Positions 1 through 10,299 of a stretch of DNA of 64,000 nucleotides are shown in pieces. Source of the DNA: Axinella damicornis. Taxonomy: Eukaryota; Porifera; Demospongiae; Axinellida; Axinellidae. The DNA is taken from assembly GCA_963931865.1 (NCBI GenBank), contig OZ007507.1, positions 12,066,932-12,130,931 on the forward strand. The letters are read 5' to 3'. Under the pieces are notes generated by a model. The model was not told the origin of the DNA. It did no database searches and was given only the letters and a program-made list of their open reading frames with translations. Positions within the stretch are counted from its first letter, which is position 1. The number at the start of each line of letters is the position of its first letter. The position numbers and the translations under genes are program-made.

Positions 1-1760
1 TTGAGGCCCTGGGTGGGGTCTATGAATATCATTAGAATCAAAAAATTCTCGGGTCAATGAATCTCATTAAAATCAAAAGACGCCCGCGACAGGCCGAAGG
101 GGGGGCTGCCGCCCCCCCTTCGAAACCCCCCCGCGTGTACGTTTAGTGGGGAAGGCGCGCCGAAATCTGACCAAATTTTTGAGTTCGTGCCTTAAAGTCG
201 TCCCTAGGCCCTCTGAAGACTTTTTGGTCTCTTTTTGGACTGGCGAGAAGCCCTACAAGTGCATAGGGTCTAAATGACGCCTATAGACGTCAATGGGGCT
301 TAAAGGGTTAATGAGATTCATAGTTGGTGAGAATGGGCCCTCAAAACGGCCTAGACTTGCACTGTGTGCCAGTTTGGGATGGTTTGCCGATTTTTAATGA
401 GATTCATTGATCCTCCATGCACATATTAACCCTTTAACCACCGAATTCTTCCCACCAAGACAACACATTTTCATGCATTCAGCGCACACCACTTTCGTAG
501 GTACTCCTCTCCCACAGCATTCGCTCCTCAGAGGCCAAACTTGGTGGGGCCCGCACACATGGAGGGACGCCTCTGGCAATACCGTTAATGATATTCATGA
601 CCCCCCACAAGGCCAGCAATCGGAGGTCAAAGGTGGATGTCAGCCGGATTTTCGCCCAGCATTTCCCTAAACTTGGGCCAGATCTGACTGATGCCACACC
701 TTACACCACCAATTTGCAGGTTTTCTTGAGGCCCTGGGTGGGGTCTATGAATATCATTAGAATCAAAAAATTCTCGGGTCAATGAATCTCATTAAAATCA
801 AAAGACGCCCGCGACAGGCCGAAGGGGGGGCTGCCGCCCCCCCTTCGAAACCCCCCCGCGTGTACGTTTAGTGGGGAAGGCGCGCCGAAATCTGACCAAA
901 TTTTTGAGTTCGTGCCTTAAAGTCGTCCCTAGGCCCTCTGAAGACTTTTTGGTCTCTTTTTGGACTGGCGAGAAGCCCTACAAGTGCATAGGGTCTAAAT
1001 GACGCCTATAGACGTCAATGGGGCTTAAAGGGTTAATGAGATTCATAGTTGGTGAGAATGGGCCCTCAAAACGGCCTAGACTTGCACTGTGTGCCAGTTT
1101 GGGATGGTTTGCCGATTTTTAATGAGATTCATTGATCCTCCATGCACATATTAACCCTTTAACCACCGAATTCTTCCCACCAAGACAACACATTTTCATG
1201 CATTCAGCGCACACCACTTTCGTAGGTACTCCTCTCCCACAGCATTCGCTCCTCAGAGGCCAAACTTGGTGGGGCCCGCACACATGGAGGGACGCCTCTG
1301 GCAATACCGTTAATGATATTCATGACCCCCCACAAGGCCAGCAATCGGAGGTCAAAGGTGGATGTCAGCCGGATTTTCGCCCAGCATTTCCCTAAACTTG
1401 GGCCAGATCTGACTGATGCCACACCTTACACCACCAATTTGCAGGTTTTCTTGAGGCCCTGGGTGGGGTCTATGAATATCATTAGAATCAAAAATTCTCG
1501 GGTCAATGAATCTCATTAAAATCAAAAGACGCCCGCGACAGGCCGAAGGGGGGGCTGCCGCCCCCCCTTCGAAACCCCCCCGCGTGTACGTTTAGTGGGG
1601 AAGGCGCGCCGAAATCTGACCAAATTTTTGAGTTCGTGCCTTAAAGTCGTCCCTAGGCCCTCTGAAGACTTTTTGGTCTCTTTTTGGACTGGCGAGAAGC
1701 CCTACAAGTGCATAGGGTCTAAATGACGCCTATAGACGTCAATGGGGCTTAAAGGGTTAA
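1..1760. repeat. 725-bp tandem satellite, about 2.4 copies
   Basis: Positions 1-725, 726-1450 and 1451-1760 repeat the same sequence with a 725-bp period. The only difference I see is one A missing from an A-run near 1493. The third copy stops at about 1760, just after the motif aaagggttaa, and the first begins at the window edge, so the array may continue leftward. Each unit holds a strong G/C hairpin (near 98-122) and AT-rich motifs such as aatgagattcat. The short reading frames repeat with the DNA period and look non-coding. Near-identity implies recent amplification or homogenisation. Confidence 0.95.
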
Positions 1761-1874
1761 ATAGCAACAAATTACTGTAACTATAACTATGACTGATATG
1801 ACTTTAACTATAGGTTAGCAACCCATAATATTTAGTTACCACATTAATTTGGGAGGTTAGTTGAATGGTATATC

Positions 1875-1921
1875 TAGCCTCGTTCCCATGCAGGCCTCCA
1901 CGCCGCCTGGGAATGAGGCTA
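1875..1921. mobile_element. 47-bp micro-MITE with perfect 9-bp target duplication
   Basis: The element starts TAGCCTCGTTCCCA and ends with the near inverted complement TGGGAATGAGGCTA. The 9-mer tggtatatc lies immediately left (1866-1874) and immediately right (1922-1930). A perfect 9-bp target-site duplication is the signature of Mutator-like (MULE) integration. It lies close to the last CFAP68 exon. Confidence 0.85.
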
Positions 1922-2007
1922 TGGTATATCCATATTGAATACAGAATACAATGTACACACTATAGCTGTATTTGAGAAGGAAGTATATAGCTATGGTTTT
2001 TATCAAG

Positions 2008-5000
2008 TCACACATCACCCTTTCCTCCTCCTCCCTCCTCCTTCCTCTCTCTAGTCTCCCCTCCCTCCTCTTCTCCTCCCTCTCTCCCTTTTTTTCCTTC
2101 TGGTTCGCCATAGGCCTCCATAGAGCTAGTAAGGAATGAGTTGTAGTTATGCTTCAGTTGAGGAGGGTCCAGGACGGGCTGGTGAGCAGGGAATGCCGAC
2201 GGCTCATTGCCTTTGGAGGGGATGTGCATGTGCATGGACAAAATGTTTCAGCTATGCGTACCATGCGAAGTGTCTTGGACTGGGATGAGATACATGCAAA
2301 TAAGGCTGAGATAAGTCTAGCCACTAGCTAGCCCCTCTCCACCAGGCCAGTTATGCCTGCTTGACCGGCCGGGCGGAGAGGGGCTAGCGACTAGACTGGG
2401 CTGGAATTGCACCACTGTGATCAGCATGTGTGCATGAACGTTTTCTGATGCTGTTCATTAACTCCAGTATCCGTGAGCATGCATACAAAGCATGCTTAGA
2501 ACCGGTATATATGTCGCATAGATTTTTCAGGCACAATAATTATTGCAATGGGTATACGTTTTCAGGCATAATGGGCTGGAGTTTTGGAATAGCATAAATT
2601 AATGAGACACTTGTTGAGCACAAGGAACTGGTGCCAATATGCCGTTAGGCTGATCAGTGAAATGATGAATTATGCATATACAGCCTTTGCGAATTTTGGC
2701 AATAAATAAATTAAATGCAGCTGACTGACATTACATTTAGGACTTCATTTCGAAGCCATGCTGATCACAATGGCACAATCCCCAGTGTAATATCTCATTC
2801 ACATAACAGATATACAGAGGGTAGGATCAGCCCAAACATTTGAGCTATGTATAGTAGGATAGGTTTCTTGGACATAAGAGGCTGGGGTTTGCACCAGCAT
2901 GAATGGAGCTCTCAAGTTTGCTGTAGGGTGAAATTCGACCCAAAATCCATGGATTATAGCCTCTGGTGACGTTTGGTCAAGTACCGGTATGTTTTTGGAA
3001 AAAAATGTGATCGACATTTACATTTGAAGTCCTTTTCATGCTGATCACAATCACACAATTGCCAGCTTCATATCTCATTCACATACCAAGCTACAATGTG
3101 ACCTTCCTTAGATAACGGATGCACAGGATAGGAATTAGGCCAAACATTTCAGCTATGTACTATGTTAGGTATCTTGGGCTAGGAATGAAGTGGATCTGAG
3201 GCTACACCTTATTGTGAACAGGGAGCACCAGCCCTTGTACAACCCAGCTGTTTCCTCCTCACCTCTGCTGTACCGGAGGCCCTCAGGTACTCGGGGTGGA
3301 GACTTGCTGTATGCCTGACGGTAGGTCGTCTCAAAGTAGTGATCATACTACAGTGTAGGTAAGTGTGTGAGTGTTTGTGGTATGACAATCTCAAGTAACC
3401 TCTGGAATAATCTCCAATAATCTGTAGCAATTGTAGTCCAGTAATCTGTGTACGACCTCCAGTGATCTGTGAATCTTCAATAATCTCTAGTACTGTCAAT
3501 GTGTGTACAACCTCCAGTAAGCAGACTAATCTCAGTAATATGCTATGCTAGCAATATTGCTGTATTAGTGTATGGTTGTGAGCTGTTGCCAATGTCTGTC
3601 AGTAGGGAGTGCTCCTAATCAGATCAGAGAAGACTTACAAGTGCATGGACAAGTGTCAATAGCATAAGGTAGTAATTAACTTTCCCCATAACTTCAATTT
3701 ACTGACAGTTGTAACATCAAAGATTGGTCTCAATTGTGCTGCATTACTATCATACTTAGTCAGGGACTTGGGAATGAGGCTATATCATACTGGGTCCGGT
3801 CATTAACAAAGCTGTATAACAGAAATCATGCAATACGTGCTTGGGCAAGAGGGCTGGGAACAGAGCCTGTGCAGCGGCCGATTCACAAAAAACACGGAAT
3901 ATTTTGTCACTTATATTTCTAGCTGTAAAGAACCAGCTCTCATAGACTAACGTGCACTACATTGAAGGTCATGCACTAACATTATGTACACATCGATCCG
4001 TCTCTGAGCCATCTGTTCTTGCACCCTACTTTGTTATGACAAGCTCAGGAAGTCCACGCCTGGGTTCAAGGCTAGTTAGGGGACTGGTCTGCATGTGACA
4101 ACCTAGTCTCGCGTGGCCCAGACCCTTCCCGCGGCGATTAGTGGGCGGGGCGGGAGGAGGGGAGGAGGGAAGAAGGGTCTGGTGACTCTGAACAAGATGC
4201 CGTTGCAAAATGGAATGTAATTATTGAAATAATCTTCCGTAAATGTAATATTGCACGTGATTTACTCAAGTATACTATACTAGTAGTTAATCGAGCACAC
4301 AGCTAGAGCCATAGCTATCAAGGAAGAGCGCTGTACCGTCTGCCTCAAAGACTTGCCGAAGAGTAGTATGTGAAGGAGACTTAACAGTGAGACATTCCAG
4401 AACCCGTGTGGAGACTCACGGAGACGTCCGTATCGCACGCAAATTATCTTCGCTTTGTTTGGACATTAACTGCGTGTAACCTAGCTGTGAAGCTGCTAAG
4501 GAGGCAGTCTTGAATCTTCTCATCTCGGCCATGTCAAAATCTAGTCACGCACTCAAAGCGGAAATCGTGCCACAAATTACAGGCTTCTTCAATCTGATTG
4601 GCTCTACCCACATTCCGGCAGAGCCAACAACATCTTGTTCAGAGTCACCAGACCCTTCTTCCCTCCTCCCCTCCTCCCGCCCCGCCCACTAATCGCCGCG
4701 GGAAGGGTCTGGGCCACGCGAGACTAGTGACAACCAGGGTACTCTACTACACTGTTGTGATAAGGACAGCAGTACAAATTCCAAGCCAGACTAGTAGCAC
4801 TGGTTACTATAGAGCAAAATGGATGCCAAAGACAGTATTGTGGTGATTCTGCTGCTGTTATCACTCGGTCTGTTTGGTAGTCTGACCTACTGTGTGTGGA
4901 ACAAGCAGTCACAGCTGGCCAGTGAGCTGGATGACCTACAAAACAAGCTGCAGGAGTTGCAAAACCAAGTTGCACTGAATGACAAGGAACAGTTTCAAGC

Positions 5001-8000
5001 AAGTGGACACTCCCAGGCCAAAGGTCAGCTCAAACGAAATATGCGACAATCTGACGGAGAAACTGACACACTTTCTGCTACTGAAATTCTGACCAATGCT
5101 CTGACTGAGATTATTGAAATGAAACTAATATCTTACATGGACTGCAATGGGAATGACGACAATTACACCAAATGTACACTCAAACCAGGACCCAAGGGTG
5201 AACCGGGTGATACTGGACCACCTGGGATGCAGGGAGGAACTGGACAAAGAGGATCACATGGACCAAAAGGTGACACTGGGCTTCTGGGACCACAGGGGCC
5301 TACTGGTGAGAAAGGAACAAAGGGAGAACTAGGAGACATGGGACAAAGAGGTGAACCAGGCAGCAAAGGAATGAAGGGAAATGCTGGCTACCCGGGCTAC
5401 AAGGGTGAGAAAGGAAAGGAAGGGGTAGATGGTCCTCAAGGTCCACCTGGCCCAACTGGTCCACAGGGCCCACCTGGAACACAAGGAAAAGACGGACGGA
5501 AAGGAGAGCAAGGACTAGCTGGACCAATAGGTGAACCCGGACTTTCAGGACCACAGGGGCCTACTGGTGAGAAAGGAGCAAAAGGTGACATTGGAGAGAG
5601 AGGCCTCAAAGGTGACATAGGACCTTCCGGCCCACGAGGAGGAACTGGTGAAAAGGGTGACATGGGACAAAGAGGTGAACCAGGTAGCAAAGGAATGAAG
5701 GGAAATGTTGGCTACCCAGGATACAAGGGTGAGAAAGGTGCAGCTGGTCCTCAAGGTCCACCTGGTCCAACTGGCGCACAAGGCCCACCTGGTCCAACAA
5801 CTGCTCCAACTACTGATGCACCCACAACTGCTCCAACAACTGGTGCACCCACAACTGTTATGACTACTGATACACCCACAATACCAGCTACTACACCTCG
5901 GCAATGTGGAGGTCCAGGATGGAGGCGAGTCGTTTTTCTCAACATGACGGATACCAGCCATGGATGTCCTTCTGGACTTAGGCTCACCTCTCATTCAAGG
6001 AGGACATGTGGACGAGCTAGCTCTGCTCGGAGAAGCTGTTGGTCTACTACATTCAGTGTGGGTGGCTCTCAATACAGTAGAGTATGTGGCATGGCACGAG
6101 CTTACCGGTGGGGTAACAATTACGCCTTTTACGGGTACCATACAACTCACCATGGCATTAATGGTCAATATGTGGATGGTCTGTCTCTGACTCATGGAGC
6201 TCCTGGTTCACGCCAGCACATCTGGACATTTGCTAGTGGCTTGTTTGCGGGTGGTGGTAGTAGTAGCTCTCATCCAAACTTTCGATGTCCATGTGATAAT
6301 GGGAACACCTATCCCTCACCTCCTTTTGTGGGCAATGACTATTTTTGCGGCAGTATTTTCGCAGTCGGTAATTGGAGCAATCAGCTGCGTTTCCATCCCA
6401 ATGCTGTTCTCTGGGATGGTCAGGTTTGTGAGGGTGGTGGGAGTTGCTGTCAGCTCAACAATCCTCCGTGGTTCACCAAGAACCTGACCACTCCTACCAC
6501 AGATGGAATTGAACTACGACTCTGCTTAACTGACGGTAGTACAATCTCTGATGTTGCACTTGAACTACTCGAACTCTACGTTCAGTGAGCACTCGTTCCC
6601 TACTAATTCATTATTCGACAAATGTTGTTTGATAATGCCTCCCCTACATCAACCCTTTCCACTGCTCTTAAGGTAAGGCGGGGCTATTCCGACGGCGGGG
6701 TAATTCCGATAGTTGGCTGCCTTTGTTACCGGACAAAGTTTGGTAATTCTTCTGTGGTACCGCAGGGTAGGTTGCTCAACTCGGAATTACTCCGCCGTCG
6801 GAATAGCCCCACCTTACCTTACTCACTAACCATCCTGCACACAATAACTAACATTGTGGGGCGAGCCTGAGCAATAACTATATATGTACAACACAGGAAC
6901 AGACTCAACATATTGCCGCAGGCACACATGGTGTTACTCAAGCCACAACCTGATCCAGCACACCATGCGCTCAGCAGGACAGATGGCGGTATTCTTGTAA
7001 CAGCAGACAAACAAATAGGGAGACTCAAGTATAGCTACTAACACAAGTCACTGCTGCATTTCTCCCATCTGTTTTGCTGCCCATTGTTGGAGGGCCACGG
7101 GTTCAGTACATACGGTACGAATATGACTTATACAACACCCTGTTGCTATGTATCTGTTCTGCGCAATTATTGAGATTGCGCTGCACATTCTCGGAATCCG
7201 GAAATTGTGTGCCAATCCAGTAATCATAAATATATCTGTAGTAAACTCTAGCGCAATTATGTGTATGATCTCTAGTACTCTCCAGTAATCTGTGCAAGTG
7301 TGTGTGACCTCCAGTAATCTCTAATGTCAATAAAATCTTAGACTGGTATATGTGTGTACGACCTCCTGTAATCCCTAGTAAGTGAGCTGAGTATGTGTAC
7401 GACTTCCAGTAATCCTTAGTAATATAACTGAGTGTGTGTGAACAACCTCCTGTAATATCTAGTAATCTAGCTGAGTACGTATGTATGTAAGACTTCCAGT
7501 AATCCCTAGTAATCTAACTGAGTATGTGTGAACAACCTCTGTAAATCCCTAGTAATCTAGCTGAGTATGTGTGAACAACTTCCTGTAAATCCTTAGTAAT
7601 CTAGCTGAGTATGTGTGTACGACTTCCAGTAATCTCTAGTAATCCCCAGTAACTAGTAATCTGTTGCTGCTCAAATCTCTGACTCCTGTTGATGTAGATA
7701 CCACTTACCTGGGAGGGGAGGCATCTGGGCTGTGCCAGTCTTGAGACATCGAATTGTTCCTCGTTCCAGTTTCCAATGAGTGTGTCCGAGGAGTAAGCGC
7801 TCTCATTGGTGCGTGTGCGCCAGCCAAACTGTCAGCAGGTGTGCATGTGTGTGTGTGTGTGTATGTGTGTGCATGTGTGTGTGTGTGTGTGTGTGTGCGT
7901 GTGTGAGCATGTGCACGTGAGTGTGTGGATGTGCACGTGAGTGTGTGGATGTGCACGTGTGTGCCATTTTGAATATACTGTTCCTTGTGTGCATGCTGTA

Positions 8001-8239
8001 TATCAATGTGTGTGAGAGTGTGTGTGGAGGTGGGTGAGTGCATGTGAGTACGTATGTGTACATGCTGCATGTGTGTATGTGTATAGCTGTGAGATCGTCC
8101 TGGGTGTGTAGTGACACAGTGCAGACACAAGAAGCACCTGGTTGAATTTCTTCTTGTCAGTGTCGTCCCACACCTCTGCCTGGCCCGAGGCCTTTAGGAA
8201 TCCACGGAATGTTGGGTGTCCTCCCGTTCCACCACTCAT
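2008..8239 (-). CDS. CFAP68: CFAP68 (C11orf1/UPF0686 family) ciliary protein, spliced
   Basis: Hand-built model on the minus strand: exons 8239-8138, 7828-7709, 3347-3263 and 2210-2008, giving 169 aa with all phases closing. The second exon reads [13 protein letters not shown]...[13 protein letters not shown]...LPSQ and the third YDHYFETTY. The last contains [11 protein letters not shown]. These match, from memory, the conserved blocks of vertebrate CFAP68, a small microtubule inner protein of motile cilia. A splice donor at 8940/8939 (CAG|GTACGT) suggests a 5'UTR exon ending at 8940. The exon at 8248 opens in frame at ATG 8239. The C-terminus after GEPE is low-complexity Glu/Gly/Lys. The 4.4-kb intron 3347-7709 contains the transmembrane collagen gene on the other strand. 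TMEM218 lies divergently next door. Confidence 0.88.
2314..2397. repeat. Imperfect inverted repeat (foldback)
   Basis: Left arm agtctagccactagctagcc pairs with the right arm ending ggggctagcgactagact, and both arms contain the GGAGAGGGGCTAG/CTAGCCCCTCTCC core. The element is about 84 bp and looks like a further MITE-like foldback. I see no clear target duplication. Confidence 0.6.
3390..3545. repeat. Degenerate 'ccagtaatct' tandem repeat, first block
   Basis: Short imperfect repeats of the type 'gacctccagtaatct...tgtgtac' lie in a CFAP68 intron. A second, longer block of the same repeat is at 7260-7680 in the same intron. Both blocks are non-coding. Confidence 0.6.
4104..4726. mobile_element. 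623-bp MULE-like MITE with about 100-bp TIRs and 9-bp TSD
   Basis: About 100 bp at 4104-4203 are inverted at 4630-4726, including the blocks cccttcccgcggcgattagt and tcaccagacccttcttcc. The termini are TAGTCTCGCG and CGCGAGACTA. The 9-mer gtgacaacc flanks both ends exactly (4095-4103 and 4727-4735). Long TIRs plus a perfect 9-bp duplication fit a non-autonomous Mutator-like element. No transposase is present inside. The right end is only 92 bp upstream of the collagen start codon at 4819, so it may contribute to that gene's promoter or 5'UTR. Confidence 0.9.
4819..6588 (+). CDS. Transmembrane collagen with Thr/Pro stalk and Cys-rich C-terminal domain
   Basis: Single-exon, 589 aa. Residues 6-28 form one hydrophobic segment with no signal-peptide-like cleavage region, so a type II membrane topology is likely. 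Residues 31-55 have a heptad-like coiled coil that could seed trimerisation. RNMR at 73-76 fits a minimal furin site, as used to shed other transmembrane collagens. Gly-X-Y repeats run from about 124 to 325. A Thr/Pro/Ala stalk follows (326-360). The last 225 residues form a globular domain rich in Cys, Gly, Trp and His, with motifs [46 protein letters not shown] and ELLELYVQ. I recognise this domain as recurrent in sponge and cnidarian predicted proteins, but its function is unknown to me. The gene is nested in a CFAP68 intron on the opposite strand. A MULE-like MITE ends 92 bp upstream. Confidence 0.9.
   Translation: MDAKDSIVVILLLLSLGLFGSLTYCVWNKQSQLASELDDLQNKLQELQNQVALNDKEQFQASGHSQAKGQLKRNMRQSDGETDTLSATEILTNALTEIIEMKLISYMDCNGNDDNYTKCTLKPGPKGEPGDTGPPGMQGGTGQRGSHGPKGDTGLLGPQGPTGEKGTKGELGDMGQRGEPGSKGMKGNAGYPGYKGEKGKEGVDGPQGPPGPTGPQGPPGTQGKDGRKGEQGLAGPIGEPGLSGPQGPTGEKGAKGDIGERGLKGDIGPSGPRGGTGEKGDMGQRGEPGSKGMKGNVGYPGYKGEKGAAGPQGPPGPTGAQGPPGPTTAPTTDAPTTAPTTGAPTTVMTTDTPTIPATTPRQCGGPGWRRVVFLNMTDTSHGCPSGLRLTSHSRRTCGRASSARRSCWSTTFSVGGSQYSRVCGMARAYRWGNNYAFYGYHTTHHGINGQYVDGLSLTHGAPGSRQHIWTFASGLFAGGGSSSSHPNFRCPCDNGNTYPSPPFVGNDYFCGSIFAVGNWSNQLRFHPNAVLWDGQVCEGGGSCCQLNNPPWFTKNLTTPTTDGIELRLCLTDGSTISDVALELLELYVQ
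6671..6821. mobile_element. 151-bp foldback MITE downstream of the collagen gene
   Basis: Arms of about 40 bp: ggtaaggcggggctattccg at the left and cggaatagccccaccttacc at the right, with the shared inner block gacggcgg..aattccga. The flanks are ttaa on the left and ttac on the right, so a TA-type or TTA-type duplication is possible but not proven. This is a different family from the TAGCCTCG elements. Confidence 0.75.
7260..7680. repeat. Degenerate 55-60-bp tandem repeat (ccagtaatctctagtaatct type)
   Basis: About seven imperfect units alternate 'gacttccagtaatc', 'ctagtaatctagctgag' and 'tatgtgtgtacgac'. The block ends about 30 bp before the splice donor of the CFAP68 exon at 7709-7828 and shares its unit with 3390-3545. 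Confidence 0.75.
7835..7962. repeat. TG microsatellite (CA in the CFAP68 sense strand)
   Basis: Nearly pure (TG)n with gcatgtgcacgtgagtgtgtgga variants, starting 7 bp beyond the 5' edge of the CFAP68 exon 7709-7828. In the sense strand this is a CA tract directly at the 3' splice site. Confidence 0.9.
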
Positions 8240-8256
8240 TGCAGCCACCTGCAATT

Positions 8257-8261
<5 letters not shown>

Positions 8262-8326
<65 letters not shown>
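8262..8326. repeat. Compound (TG)n-(G)n microsatellite
   Basis: About 30 bases of TG alternate, then about 35 uninterrupted G. It lies just upstream (sense) of the CFAP68 exon 8138-8248, so it reads C-run then CA-run towards the acceptor. The G-run has strong quadruplex potential and its true length may be uncertain. Confidence 0.9.
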
Positions 8327-8552
8327 AGAGTAGAAATGGTGACTTGATTGTCTGTAGAACCCATGGTTGGAGAGACGAAGTTCGAAGTTGCTTGCTACTG
8401 TGTCTTCCATGAAGGGCTAGGTTAGGGCTAATTAATTGGTTGTACAAATCACCATCAACTTTGCAAGACACAGTAGCAGAATGAGGATTGTACAGATCAC
8501 TCACTTATGTAATACAGATCATCCATTACCTAGGCAGCACCATACAAGAGAC

Positions 8553-8629
8553 TGGCCTCATTCCCAGGCTCCCCTTGCACGCATGGCGACATCACCGCAC
8601 ACACCGAGGGGAGCCTGGGAACAAGGCTA
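8553..8629. mobile_element. 77-bp TAGCCTCG-family micro-MITE
   Basis: Starts tggcctcattcccaggctcc and ends gagcctgggaacaaggcta. The flanks are acaagagac (8544-8552) and tcaagagac (8630-8638), matching at 8 of 9 positions. It lies in the 5' intron of CFAP68. Confidence 0.8.
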
Positions 8630-8939
8630 TCAAGAGACATGAGCGACACATGGTGCCTAGGTAAATTATTATAACAGGTACAAACCATTCGATTATTTAA
8701 AATCATTCAATTGGAGAACGCAGTGAAATTTCATATGAAAAGGGATTTTACAGACCATCCTTTTTACAGATAGATTGCTCATCCATCGTCCTCACATTAT
8801 TTCATCCACAGGCCACATTCGACTGCTACAATATCATCCCCACTAGGACGGTTTACACAATTGTATGATCTGCAGTAATAACGTCTTACAAGCTAGTGCC
8901 CACCTGGATCATGGAAAGGAACTACTGACAGTTACGTAC

Positions 8940-9040
8940 CTGAAATCCGGAGTTCCGTTGTGCGGTATGTGTATGCTAATGTTTCAGTAGCCATAGCAAC
9001 AGGTTCCGCTCCAAATAGCGCCCACCACCTCTCATCATAC
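8940..9040. promoter_or_regulatory. Divergent CFAP68/TMEM218 promoter with X-box-like site (8987-9000)
   Basis: The CFAP68 5'UTR donor (8940, minus) and the TMEM218 start codon (9041, plus) are 100 bp apart. GTAGCCATAGCAAC at 8987-9000 differs at one position from the RFX X-box consensus RYYNYYATRRNRAC. On the other strand it reads GTTGCTATGGCTAC, close to the palindromic GTTGCCATGGCAAC. RFX factors drive ciliary genes across animals, and both flanking genes are ciliary. Regulation by RFX is inferred. A partial second site, gttgccatgg, lies at 9229-9238. Confidence 0.65.
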
Positions 9041-10197
9041 ATGGCGCTGGTTCCCGGGCTGAACATTGGAGTTGGGCTGCTGCTCCTCATCGTCATTTGG
9101 GCCGCCACACTAGCAGCCACGCTAGCACTCGCAGCAGTGCCAAAGGCGAGGTAGGACCCTTGCGCGCATGACCTCCAGCGCATATTAAATTTTGAGAGGG
9201 AGACCAGCCACTGCACTGGATAGTGTTTTTGTTGCCATGGTTTTCATGTTGAGAACGCCTGTCAGCTTTCAAGCCAGTCAGACACAGTTACAGTTGTACA
9301 ATGTCAAGTAGATCTAGCAGCTGACGGTAGTTCGCAAACAAATTTATTTTGCAACATTTCGATCACCATCTTGTGATCTTCAGGCATCAAGACAGTGATC
9401 GAAGATGCGAAATGAAATTTGTTTGCGAACTACCGAGAACCAATTTCTATAGAACATTGCTGAGTACGGTAACATGACACTAAAGGATTACATCTAGCGT
9501 GAATCTCTTCAATATATTGAAAGACCCCTGAGGCCATTCAGAAAGGGCTATAGCTAGCTACATAGATTGATGCATAGCAAATCATACAAGAGTAGGGATC
9601 ATGGATAATACATTATGTATTATCCAAGATTGGGCAATTTACTGATTCACGTATTGATAATGCATATCCCCCTAGTCTCGTTCCCAGCCCCAAACCAACC
9701 CCAGTGCGGATCGCTTCCAGTATCCCCGCGCGTGATACTGGAAGCGATCCGCGCTGGGGTTGGTTTGGGGCTGGGAACGAGACTACATACGTATCCCCCA
9801 TGGCATGTGTAGGTATGGTATCCCTGTGGTGTTGGTGGTATGTGTTGCTGTCAGCCTCCTCCTCCTCTTCTACCCCCGCCAGTCGCAGGGGCAGCTAACA
9901 CCCAGCACACAAGTGAGTCCTTGCATGAATGTTGTTGGGAGTGTAAAGTGGGTTTGAAGTACACACCACCATTCCTTTGCTACTTCTCCCTCTATCTCCC
10001 TTACTCCTCTCCTTCCTCCTCTCTTCCTCACATCCTCCCCTCCATCACAGGATGTGGATGAGCTCTACTTTGGCAGGCTGGTATTGCTGCTCTTGCTCAG
10101 TGTGTTTCTGGTGGGAGGTGCCGCTGCCATAGCAGTCTTCTACATTGCCGAGCCTGTCCACGCCCAACCATCCAGAACAATGTACATCACGTCATAG
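9041..10197 (+). CDS. TMEM218: TMEM218, ciliary transition-zone membrane protein, spliced
   Basis: Three exons: 9041-9150, 9813-9912 and 10051-10197, with phases closing to 118 aa (vertebrate TMEM218 is about 115 aa from memory). Three membrane segments are clear: GVGLLLLIVIWAATLAATLAL, PVVLVVCVAVSLLLLFYPR and VLLLLLSVFLVGGAAAIAVFY. The tail FYIAEPVHAQP parallels the vertebrate ending ...HYVLEPIYAKP, and DELYFGRLVLL parallels DDFFIGRYVLL. TMEM218 works with the MKS/tectonic module of the transition zone and is mutated in Joubert syndrome. Intron 1 contains two foldback elements. Intron 2 ends in a 75-bp pyrimidine tract. It shares a divergent promoter with CFAP68. Confidence 0.92.
9325..9435. 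mobile_element. 111-bp foldback element in TMEM218 intron 1
   Basis: Terminal arms cggtagttcgcaaacaaatt and aatttgtttgcgaactaccg are perfect inverted complements. The inner parts (tttcgatcac / gtgatcgaa) also pair. No flanking duplication is evident. Confidence 0.85.
9673..9785. mobile_element. 113-bp near-perfect palindrome of the TAGTCTCG family
   Basis: Begins TAGTCTCGTTCCCAGCCCCA and ends with the exact inverted complement. Pairing continues through gcggatcgcttccagtatc to a loop of only a few bases (ccccgcgcgt). It lies in TMEM218 intron 1. Flanking sequences catatccccc and catacgtatccccc resemble each other but are not a clean duplication. Related copies are at 62542 and 63618. Confidence 0.85.
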
Positions 10198-10288
10198 CTA
10201 CCATCACCAATGACCCAGCTGGTTGGCTCTAAATTCCCCTGATCATTAGCTCTTCGTATGTTCTGAATAATCAAATGTTTTATACATG

Positions 10289-10294
10289 AATAAA
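10289..10294 (+). other. Polyadenylation signal of TMEM218
   Basis: AATAAA lies 92 bp after the TMEM218 stop codon, in an AT-rich 3' region. Confidence 0.7.
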
Positions 10295-10299
10295 AGTTT

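Noticed and set aside
394..1519. Frames of 60-90 codons in the 725-bp satellite
   Set aside because: They are duplicated with the satellite on both strands and no motif is recognised.
5163..5994. Antisense frames opposite the collagen gene
   Set aside because: Pro/Ser-rich frames follow from the Gly-X-Y codon pattern on the other strand and show no start or splice context.
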